A stretch of 64,000 bases of DNA from CAYRWM01 sp964428055. GTDB lineage: Bacteria; Bacillota; Clostridia; Christensenellales; Christensenellaceae. Location: NCBI GenBank assembly GCA_964428055.1, contig CAYRWM010000001.1:54514-118513 (forward strand), read 5' to 3'. How positions within the stretch are numbered: position 1 is the stretch's first letter; each line of letters begins with the position of its first letter. This document shows, piece after piece, positions 7,540 to 18,200 of this stretch. Below the pieces are notes generated by a model. The model saw only the letters and a list, made by a program, of their open reading frames with translations. It was not told where the DNA came from and did not search any database. A program made the translations under genes and the position numbers.

Positions 7540-8949
7540 ATGAGAAAAACAAAGATAGTATGCACGATAGGACCCGCCAGCGCGGATAAGGATATACTTA
7601 AAGAGATGTGTCTCGCCGGCATGAACGTGGCGAGGATCAATTTCTCCCACGGCAGCCACGCAGAACATCTTTCAAAGATAAAGATGATCAAGGAAGTGAG
7701 GGAGGAACTCAGTCTCCCCATAGCCATACTCCTGGACACAAAAGGTCCGGAGTACAGGATAAACCGGTTTAAGAACAAAAAGGCCGAGGTTAAGGAAGGG
7801 GACAGGTTCACATTCACGACGAGAGAGATAGTCGGCGACGAGACCTGCGTTTCTGTTAACTATGAGGATATAGCGAAAGATCTGGAGAAGGGCGACGAGA
7901 TACTCGTCTGCGACGGTCTTATGAAGTTCAGGGTCATAAAGACCACGAAGACCGATGTCGTGTGCGAATGCGTAGTCGGAGGAGTTATGTCCGACAAGAA
8001 GAGCATGAGCTTTCCTGACAAGGTAATGAGCCATGAGTTTTTAAGCGAACAGGATAAAAAGGATATGCTGTTCGGCATAAAGAACGGAGTGGATTTCATA
8101 GCCTGCTCGTTCGTATCCGAAAAGCAGAACATAGTCGACGTCAAGGATTTTCTTAAAGAGAACGGCGGGGAAGGCATAGACGTCATAGCCAAGATAGAGA
8201 ACCGCGCGGGTGTTGATAACATTGAGGAGATATGCTCAGTCTCGGACGGCATAATGATAGCGAGGGGCGATCTCGGCGTTGAGATACCTTTCGAGGAACT
8301 CCCGGCTATACAGAAGGATCTTATAACGCGCTGCCGTATGCTCGGAAAGAGGGTCATAACGGCAACGGAGATGCTGGAAACGATGATATATAACGTAAGA
8401 CCGACGAGAGCCGAGATATCGGACGTCGCGAACGCCGTATACGACGGGACCAGCGCCATAATGCTGTCCGGCGAGACCGCGGCAGGCAAATACCCTGTTC
8501 TCGCAGTCGAGACCATGGCCAAGATAGCCGAGAAGACGGAAGCGGATATCGATTACGGCACAAGGTATACGAGAGATGATTTCAAGATAAAGAACATGGA
8601 TGACGCCATATCCCACGCTACCTGCGAGATGGCTTCCGATATTAAGGCTGACCTCATCATAGTCTGCACTATTACCGGACGTACCGCGAGGATGGTGTCA
8701 AGGTTCAGACCTTACGCTGATATAATGGGCATGACTACAAATGAGGAGACTTTCAGAAAGCTCGCTCTTTCATGGGGCGTTTATCCCGTTATGAGCGAGG
8801 AGGTCGAGTCACGTGAGGTCCTCTTCTATAACGCCAAGAAACTGGCAAAAGAATACTTCGGCTTAAAACCCGGACAGACAGTGGTCACGGTCGGTGGGAC
8901 TATGCACACGCACAGCTCAAACCTGCTTGAAGTAGATACAGTAAGGTAG
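7540..8949 (+). CDS. pyk: Pyruvate kinase
   Basis: A 469-residue glycolytic enzyme converting phosphoenolpyruvate and ADP to pyruvate and ATP. Motifs in order: TKIVCTIGPAS at the N-terminus, NVARINFSHG, LDTKGPE, the active-site segment IDVIAKIENRAGVDN, IMIARGDLGVEIP, and the C-terminal allosteric domain beginning near FKIKNMDDAISHATCEM. No extra C-terminal PEP-utilizer domain is present, unlike many Bacillus enzymes. An open frame continues upstream to 7324, but that stretch contains the terminator and promoter. ATG 7540 is chosen because protein homology begins there; the GGAGG at 7521-7525 is 14 bases upstream, a rather long spacing. Confidence 0.97.
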   Translation: MRKTKIVCTIGPASADKDILKEMCLAGMNVARINFSHGSHAEHLSKIKMIKEVREELSLPIAILLDTKGPEYRINRFKNKKAEVKEGDRFTFTTREIVGDETCVSVNYEDIAKDLEKGDEILVCDGLMKFRVIKTTKTDVVCECVVGGVMSDKKSMSFPDKVMSHEFLSEQDKKDMLFGIKNGVDFIACSFVSEKQNIVDVKDFLKENGGEGIDVIAKIENRAGVDNIEEICSVSDGIMIARGDLGVEIPFEELPAIQKDLITRCRMLGKRVITATEMLETMIYNVRPTRAEISDVANAVYDGTSAIMLSGETAAGKYPVLAVETMAKIAEKTEADIDYGTRYTRDDFKIKNMDDAISHATCEMASDIKADLIIVCTITGRTARMVSRFRPYADIMGMTTNEETFRKLALSWGVYPVMSEEVESREVLFYNAKKLAKEYFGLKPGQTVVTVGGTMHTHSSNLLEVDTVR

Positions 8950-8989
8950 TACTCTGACCCAAAGGTATTAGCACATCTAAAAGGAATTA

Positions 8990-9018
8990 ATGACGGTTTT
9001 TTTGACCGTCATTTTTTT
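8990..9018 (+). terminator. Intrinsic terminator of pyk
   Basis: An 8-base-pair stem (ATGACGGT / ACCGTCAT) with a T-rich loop is followed by seven T, 40 bases after the pyk stop. Confidence 0.85.
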
Positions 9019-9252
9019 ATACTTTATAAAAATAAAATAATGTAAATCTTATGTTTGGCAAAAAATTATGCTTTTATTTTTGCGCTCAAACAGTTTGCGA
9101 AAAACAGATAGTTTTTAAAAAACGTTAATAATAAACTAAAAATGTTAATTAGTTGCAATAATTAAGATATTTATGATAAAATGTAAAATAGTATTATTTT
9201 AAATTCGCATGGGAATCGGGGTTAATATTGATTCTCTGGAAGGGGAGAGAGA
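9019..9252 (+). other. AT-rich leader region of the giant surface protein gene
   Basis: About 230 bases with very low GC against a GC-rich background, between the pyk terminator and the surface protein start. It contains no open frame worth calling, no tRNA and no clear riboswitch fold. It holds many short A and T tracts, a likely promoter around 9153-9182, and a strong Shine-Dalgarno (AGGGGAG, 9241-9247) 5 bases before ATG 9253. Poly-A/T tracts like these often mark curved or regulator-bound promoter DNA; that role is inference. Confidence 0.6.
9153..9182 (+). promoter_or_regulatory. Candidate promoter of the giant surface protein gene
   Basis: TTGCAA (9153-9158) and TAAAAT (9177-9182) are separated by 18 bases. 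An overlapping TATGAT at 9172-9177 is an alternative -10 but would have poor spacing. The surrounding sequence is so AT-rich that chance matches are likely. Confidence 0.4.
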
Positions 9253-12200
9253 ATGAACAGAATTTTAAAGATTAGCGTTTCTGTAATACTTGCCGTATTC
9301 CTTATTATAGGAACATTTTCGACAGGTATGGCGACCGATAATCCGGAGGTGTCTGCAGGCACGGATTTAGCTTATGCCGGGACAACGGAGGATGCTTCTG
9401 CCGGGGTGGAAGTGATCCCGCCTGATGCAGAGCCTGCAACTTCGGAACCAGAACCTGAAACAGTTCCCGCTCAGCCTGCGGCAGAGCCGGAAAGCGGTGA
9501 ACCGGCAGTCGGAACGGATACAGGCGGAAACGAAGGGCAGGAAGGCGGTCTGCCGGCTGAACCTGCAGTACATGAAAAAAAGGAACTGAAACTTGATGCG
9601 GGAAACGGTTATACCATCGCATCTGATTCTGCATTTCTTGATGAAGCCGTATCTCTTTCTGTACAGCCCTGGAAAGAAGGCACAAGGAGCGGATACAAGG
9701 AAACACTTGATACTATTGCTGAAACAGAAAATGAACTTCTGACTGTTTCGGTGCGCAATGCTGAAGAACTCCCCTATATAGCAGAAGCAGCGATCGAAGT
9801 ATACATTAATAATAAAGAATGGAATAAAAAATCCGTTAAGGATTTAGAGAAACTGAACCTCAAGGTATACCTTTCTGATGAAAAAGGCAAGCTTAACGAG
9901 GTTAAGACTGAGATCAAAAAGAATAAAGAAGGGGCTCCCGCAGTATTCTTTAAGACCGCCAGATTAGCCGATATTCTGGTGAGTGCAGTGAAAGTACCGG
10001 ATGAGACTCCTGCATCTCCTGAAGCAAAAAGCGCTGGCGAAAAACCCGATGAAGCAGTTGACGTATCAGAGCATCCTCTTGCCGAGACAGAAGCATCGGA
10101 CAGCGAACCGCTGCTGCAGCTCAGTGAGCTTAATCCCGGCACAAGAGCTCTGCTCAGAACGGACGGATTGCTTAAAGCCGGCGAAGATGACGGCGACGGC
10201 GATGAAGAGGAACCTTCAGGTGGAGTCAGCGAGGACGGCATCACCATAGAGAAGATAAGCATAAAGTGGCTGTCCAAGAGCACGGGAGAGACAGAGCCCG
10301 CAGGCCAGGGAACGCTTAATCTGGAGACGGATTCGGCTTCAGTCGGTAATCAGCAGTTCCAGATAGATTTCGCCATATCCGGCAAGGACGATCATGAGCC
10401 GGGTACAGTCGAGCTTATAATACCCGCGTACATATGGCTTGACAGATACGGCAACGAACCCGGCAACCTAACTTTGTCGGTTCCCGAAGAGCCCGGAGAG
10501 GGCGCTGATTTCGCGTGGAAACGCGTGGGGGACAATATCGTTATAACGAACGTCCGCAGACTTTCCGCGGCGTCCAAGGTCATGATCCAGGGCACGTTCA
10601 GAAACGTAAAGCCCTACGATATGGTCGATAAGGATGTCTCGCCGGATTCCGATTACGCATCGGCTGCCAACACGGGCGTATCGAACGATCTGTCTGCGAC
10701 GGTCGGCATAACCACGCCCAACGACAATTACATATCTATGACGAGCAACTCTATAAACGCGACTATAGACACCCATATAGAGGCTGCTTCAGCTACAAAG
10801 AGCGCATACAATACAACAAGAAGGGAGTACTATGTATACCATAGTCCCGATCTTGCGCTCTCCGAGGGATCTATACCTCAGGAATTTATCGATCAGCTTG
10901 ATGACCCGAGCCAGTACAGCTTTGTAAGATGGTACGTGTCGGGATCGGCAACGGGCAGCCAGCCGTTCAAGATGGTCATAAAGGACACGTTTAACGGCAC
11001 AGTCGTTCATTATCTGGACGCGCTCCATCAGCAGTCGGAGACCTTAAACGTAAGCGGTAAAATGCTGGGTGTGCAGGGAGCGCTCGTACCCGACGGGGAC
11101 GGTGAGTACAAGACCGGCAACGTCGTTTCTACGGACGGGCAGACGGTTTCAGCGGTGCTGTATGACGGATACAGCACTCTGTCACGCTCCGCGTATGTTT
11201 GGACAGCGTACAAGCAGAGCGAATTCCCGGATACCGGGGATGACTATTCGGTCTCGAACACCCAGACTACGGAAGTAACCGGCTGGGACGATAAGATAAC
11301 AACGACCAAGGAGGCCACGGCATCGACTCCGTTCAGGACGCCCATAATATACACGATAAAGAAGGTATGGGATGACGGAGACAATGCTGCGGGTCACAGA
11401 CCCTCAAGCCTGTATTTCAATATCAACTATACGGATGACGCAGGAACGCATTACGGGAGTCACAGCCTTACAGCCGACGAGGGCTGGGAATACAGCTGGA
11501 GCGATCTCGGACACGACAGGAAGTACAGCGCGTACGAAAGTACGTCGGGCGGCATTTTCAGCGACCACGTAATTCCCGGAAGCAAGCATACCGGCGAGGA
11601 CGAGTACGGAGCTTTTGTTGAATACGATGTGTGGTGGTATGACCGCCAGAGCAGCGAATACGATTCCAATACGCACACATGGATCACGACAAACAAATAC
11701 AAGGAGCGTCACGTAAAACTGTACGAGATACCTTTTGCCGTGCCGTCCACGTATGCATATATGGACAAGAGCACGAACAGCTATACTAATTCCAGCCGTA
11801 CGGCCAAGAGCGACAGGGCGCTCAATATACTCAGGCGCGGAGACGACGTTATAGTAAGCTACAAAGTCAGCGGATATGCGCAGACGATGGGGTATACGCT
11901 CGGAAACGGACTGAATCCGAGTCTGATAACGAGTTACGGTCAGAAGGAAGTCACGCTCGAGCTGGAAGACAACTACAGGGAGGATGTCGTAGGCACGGCG
12001 GTCAACAATTCGCTGCTGTTCGACGATACGATCCGCCTCACTCTGGACGACGCTGAGATAGCTTACGTTACACTGAACAGTCCGTCATTCGAACAGTACG
12101 GACAGTACGGATACAATGCGCCTTCGGGAACGCCCGCCTCGGATTTCGTATATTACGGATGGTCGTTCAAATCCGTGTCTCTGACGGATCCGCCCGTTGA

Positions 12201-15200
12201 GAAGCTCATGGGTCTCAGAAACGGCGAGTGGGTTGAGTTCGCGACGATAAAGGGCAGTGCTGTGACCCCCATGAACGGCGCAACGGCGAGCGGCAGGCAG
12301 ATCAACCTACCCTCAGGAGTAGAGAAGGTCAAGACAGTGCTCACTGTACCTACATCCGATCCCGCAGATCAGGCGTCATGGGCGCAGCGTGTCGACAAGG
12401 CGGGCATGAGTTACAACGTGGGCATAAGACTGCTCGGCGATTCACAGACGCTTAAAAACAGACTCACGGCTGTATTCGAGCAGAATGATTACGGCATGTG
12501 CACGCTGGATAACTTCGCTACGCTCAATATCTACGGCGATAACGTCAATCTCCCGAGATCCATAACTGACTGGTCAAGGGCCTGGCTGCACGGCAGGAAC
12601 CACAGGGTGGCCGTGCGCGCCGAAAAATCGTTCGAGATGGTGGAGAACGATCTTATAAAGAGACAGCTCAAGCTGCACAGTACGGTCAATATGATCCAGC
12701 AGTCGAACGTACTTGAGAGAAACGAATATGACGAAGCAAGAGCGGAAGGGCTGATACCGTCTACCGAGAGCGGTACTTGGTACGATCTTCTGCCTCTGGG
12801 CGTTATGCCCGATACAGAGTCGGTAAGACTCACAAACGGCGATAAGATCACCGATGTATATACGGTGGAGAACTATAAAGACAGCGGACGCATACTGCTC
12901 GTCGTAAAGGCGGAAGTGGCGCCGCATATCTCATATCAGAATGCAAACGATCCCAATCCGTACAAGAATGACGACACGTATCCCAAGGAAGGATACAAGG
13001 ACGTTCATACGTTAGAGTTTGACGCATATTATTCCTGGGATGAAGCAAGACTCTACGGTCTGGGAAGCACAGTCAGGAACGTCGCCGCGTATGAGTCCGA
13101 TGAGAATGCGCTCGGCAACATCAACGGCTGGTCGGGAGAACCGGACGATCCGCAGAGAAACCATAACCAGAGAGCCATGGATGCCGTCGGCGATGACAAA
13201 CTTCTGATGACGGGGCTCGATCCCGACAGGATAGGCGAACATACAGCGTTTGTATATGCAGGATCTGTGCTCAAATCCGAAGAGATAGACTTCATGGCGG
13301 CTACGGAACTCAGAAAGTACGTCACGAAGGACGGTCTTGGAGTATGGTCCACGGGTCGCGACGGCTCGACTCAGGTTACTGTGAATGAAGGCGGATACTA
13401 TACATATATGCTTTATGTCTGTTCTGACGGCGAGACGACCACAAAGAACATGATATTCCTGGATACGCTGGAGAACTACGTTCCCGGCGAATCAGATGAT
13501 ATTGACTATCAGCACGGCAGGTGGCAGGGTGAATTCGTGTCGATCGACACATCGGAGTTCGAGGCTCTGGGCATAGCACCCGTGATTTATTACAGCACAT
13601 CCGTGCCCGATTTAGAGGAACTCAAGGGTCAGTCGGGTAAGCCCACCCCGGTACCGAGCGCGGACTATGTACATGATTACCTAACCAATCCCGCCAACGG
13701 ATGGACGACTGCTTGTCCCGCAGACAAGTCTACGGTAAAAGCGATAGCGATAGACATACGCAAGAAGACCGACGGCGCAGACTATGAGCTTGCGCCGGAT
13801 GAGAGCATATTCTGCACCGTGCGCATGAAGGCTAAGGTCTATGAGACCACCGGCACGGAGAACGATCCGTTCAATGCCGACGCGGAAAAGCGCAAGCAGG
13901 CTGCAAACAACGACTATGCTTACAATAACATATTCCTCGGATGCACACAGGTGGATCCCATCGGTCAGGAGACGCATGCCGTTATAAACTACAACTATAC
14001 GCGCGTCGGCATAGTGCCTTTCGAGTACAAGGTAAAGAAGGTCTGGAATGATGCCGACAACAATGACGGCAAGCGGCCGAACGAACTGACGGTGCATCTG
14101 CTTGCCAACGGGCAGAGGATGAACCCCGACAGGACGATCACTCTGAATGAGTCGAACGGCTGGGAGGGAAGGTTCGAGCATGTCATACAGTATGACGAGT
14201 CCGGCAACTGGATTAATTATACGTTTGAAGAGGAATCGGCTGATCCGAACCCTGCGTTCAATCTCAACGGTTATACTATGGGAACTGAGAAAAAGGGCGA
14301 GAACGTTACGCTGACGAATACATACACACCCGAGAAGACCCAGGTTAAGTTCAAAAAGGAGTGGACGGGCGATGATACTGCCGAAACGAGCGGATACAGG
14401 CCCGAGAAGATAAACGTGCGCCTTATGGCTGACGGCGTGTTCACCGGCAAGGTCCTGGAGGTTAAGCCGGACCGCAACGGTGTATGGTCCGGAACGTTCA
14501 CGAATCTTCCTGTATACAGCAATCCCTCAGGTCTCAGCGGAAACCAGAAAGAGATAGAGTACACTGTCGAGGAAGAACCCGTATACAGATATGAGGACAG
14601 TTACAGCTATAACAGTGATACGGACACGTTTGAGATAACTAACACGTACTATCCTTACGGAGACCTTCAGGTATCCAAGAAGACGACCGGCGTGACGGAG
14701 AAATCGAAAGATAAGGAGTTCACGTATACGCTGCTTCTTAAGGATTCCGAAGGAAACGAGCTCACTGAGAAATATGCTTACACCAAGTACGATCCCGACG
14801 GAAATGAAACTACCGGCACGATCGGTAACGGCGATACGTTCACTCTGGTAGGTGACGGAAAGATCGTCATTAAGGATATCCCGTCCGAGAGCACTTATCA
14901 GGTGGCGGAAGACGAGACCGCCGGCTTCAGCGTAGCTGGAACATCCGGCACGCAGGGCATGATCCGGGCAGGAGCCACGCAGGAAGCAAAGTACACCAAC
15001 ATGTATGAAGCGGAGGGAAGTCAGACCCTTTCACTTAAAAAGACTCTCGAAGGCCGGACTATGAGCCGTTATCAGTTCAGGTTCGAACTCGTTGACAGGA
15101 CCGAAGGTTCCGATACCAACGGTGTGGTTATAAGCACCACATCTGCTGATCAGAACGGTGATGCTGTGTTCGGCCGTCTGAGTTATACTGCCGCTGACCA

Positions 15201-18200
15201 CGGAAAGACATTCAGTTATGAGATAAGGGAAGTCGACCGTGAAAAGCCCGGATACACTTATGATAAGACAACATACAAGGTCGATGTGACGGTGACTGAC
15301 AACGGCGACGGCACGATGACGTGCGATCCAAAGTACTATAAAGCCGACGGTACGCCGATCGAAGCAAAGGATATCACTTTTGAGAATACTTACAAGGCAA
15401 AGGGCGATATAAAGCTGAAGGCATGGAAGCAGCTGCCGGCAGGCACGCTCGCAGCGGATCAGTTCAGTTTCGAACTTCTGAAGGTCAACACGGACATGAC
15501 ATCGGAGGAATTCGGAACGTACGAAGTGATACAGACAAAGAAAAATGACGCTAACGGCACTATATCATTCGATGCCCTGAACTTTACCGAAGCGGATGCC
15601 GGAAAGACGTATTTCTACGTGATCCGCGAAGTAAACGAAGCCGTAACTACAATTATCTATGATGAAACGCTGAAAGGCATAGAGCTTCAGATAGCCGACA
15701 ACGGCGACGGTACTCTTGCTGTTTCTCAGGAGAATGTTCATGTGGTTGAGACTGACACGGACCCGGTTCTGTATGTAAAAGGAGAAAAAACACAGGAACT
15801 CCCCGTGTTTGTGAACGGACTGGTTCCCGGAAATCTGTCTCTGACCAAACTTACGACCTGGGACGGCAGCGAGCCTAACGGGGATCAGGAATTCAGTTTC
15901 ATACTTACGCTCGTAGGGGACGATGTGCCCGAGGAGATAAACGTGCAGAAATCCGAAGTGGAGAACGCAAAGACGTACACGGCGCATCCACCCACACCCC
16001 TGACGGAAGATGAAAAGCAGTGGAAGACGGTCTCCGTCGAAAACGGCGAATACAGATTTACGCTGAAAGCGGGTCAGAAACTGACTGTAAAGGATCTGCC
16101 CGCAGGTACCGCATATCAGTTCCAGGAAGATATCCCTGTCGGATGGACGCTCACGTTTGAAAACGTGGCGGGCACTATTGCCCCGCAGGCGACTCAGCCG
16201 GCGGTCTATACCAATAAATATGAGCCCGGCAAGGCTGTCGCGACCGTTCTTGCCACGAAGAGGATGGACGGCAGGGCTCCCGATGCGAACAAGTTCGCTT
16301 TCCAGCTGGTAGATGACAATAAAAACTCCGCAACGTACGGACAGGTCCTTCAGGAGCTCCCGAACCATGCGAGCGGCTTTGTGCTCTTCGATGTGGAATA
16401 TGATGACGTGGAGGGAGAAGGACCGGATACGTATCATTATCTTATTCGTGAAGTACAGAAGCCTGTTAAATCCGTTGAGAACGGAGTCATCAAGTACAGC
16501 GAGGATGAGGATGAGCTCAGAAAGATACAGTTTGATGAGAATGAATACGGGGTCACGGTGACCGTCAGCAAGGTCATTGTGGACGGCAATATCACGCTGA
16601 CGGCCAAGGTGCAGTATGATAATGCGGACAATACCCCTCCCCAGTTTATCAATGAAACGAGGCCCGGTTCTCTGCAGATAAGCAAGATGGCGGAAGGCCT
16701 GACGGAAGCCAACAAGGATGCCGTGTTCACATTCAAGGTGTCTTTCTCCAATGATGCCGGCATGCCTCTTGATGAAGGCAAAATCGTCTATTATACCCAG
16801 GATTCCGAGGCGGAGGATCAGTCGGCGACCGAGCCGATACCGGATACTCCTTCGCAACCCGAAAACGCTGAGCCTGAGACTGCCGAGAGCGGAGCTAAGA
16901 GCATACCCGTCAATACCGACAGATCAAGACAGAAAGAGTTTAAGGCTGTTCGCACGGATAACAGAGTGCTCAGGGAAGCCGGAGACACCAAAGCGGATCC
17001 GTCAGTCTCCCGGAGCGGGACTCTCAGCACTACCGTTAAATGGACTTTTTACAGCGACGGGACGCTGATAATAGAACCTGTAGACGGTGTTTACGGTTCA
17101 TTTGCCGGTGTGAATTCCACGAATACGAGCGATGAAACAAAATGGCCCTGGTACAGTTTCCGCAGTTCGATCAAAAAAGTTCAGGTAAGAGGACAGGTCG
17201 ATGTGACTGTGGGAACAGCGTTTATGTTCCGAAGTTGCGGCAGTATGACAGTCGCCGATCTGGACGGACTGTACAGTACGCCTACAACCAAGAGCGCGCA
17301 CCGCATGTTCAACAACTGCAATAAACTTGACTATCTGAACATACAGCACTTTATAATTACGAGCAATATGGCTAACTCTACTGCAGCTAATATGTATTTA
17401 GAGTATCGCAGCTCGATGCAGATGATCATAGTTGGCCCGGGCAATATGTATCAGCTGCGGATCCCGGGAGGCCCGTGGAAAAATATCAGCAACGCAGGTA
17501 ATTACGCCGGACAGAGTCTGAGCTATATCGGCGGCCTTAAGGGGGCTGATATTGAGGGAACCTGGGTGAAAGGCAACTATAATCCGAGCTTTACTATAGT
17601 GTTTGACGGAAACGGCGCAACCGGTTCTATGGATCCGATCACAGGTACCATAAACAACAGGCCTGTTCTGCCTGACAACAAGTTCCTAAGCGACTTGAAC
17701 TTTGCCGGATGGGCAACCGACAAGAATGCCGTTATACCGGAATACACGGCGGGTCAGGTATTTACCGGCCTTCTTACGGAAGGTCAGACCGTAACCCTTT
17801 ATGCCGTATGGATGAGCGATGAGGATTTCCTTATCCACTACGAAGCGAACGGAGGGTATGTAACCCCGCAGTGGCAGCGTGTGCACGGATCATCATCCGT
17901 GGTCAACATGCCGACGCCTACGCATCCGAACAATTATGAGTTCCTGTACTGGACGACGAATCAGGACGGTTCCGGAGCGCGCTATTCGAGAGCGGCTGTA
18001 GGGTCGGATTTCAATGCGCAGCCAGGACAGACCGTAACGCTTTACGCGCAGTTTGTCGATCCCAACGCCAAAGGCAGCCTGACGATTGAACACTATCTGC
18101 AGAATACGGATCTGAGCGGTTATTCCCTTGTTGGCGCGAACCCGCTCGGTGCCTATGACCTGGGCGCTGAAGTCACGCCTCCCGGTCCCAACGGTTATAA

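Noticed and set aside
9019..9252. A riboswitch or attenuator in the surface-protein leader
   Set aside because: I could not find a conserved fold or paired alternative hairpins; the sequence is mostly A/T tracts.
15565..16857. A 430-codon open frame on the minus strand inside the giant surface protein gene
   Set aside because: It is antisense to a continuous, domain-rich reading frame. It has no Shine-Dalgarno, no recognisable domain, and a composition expected from reading GC-biased codons backwards.
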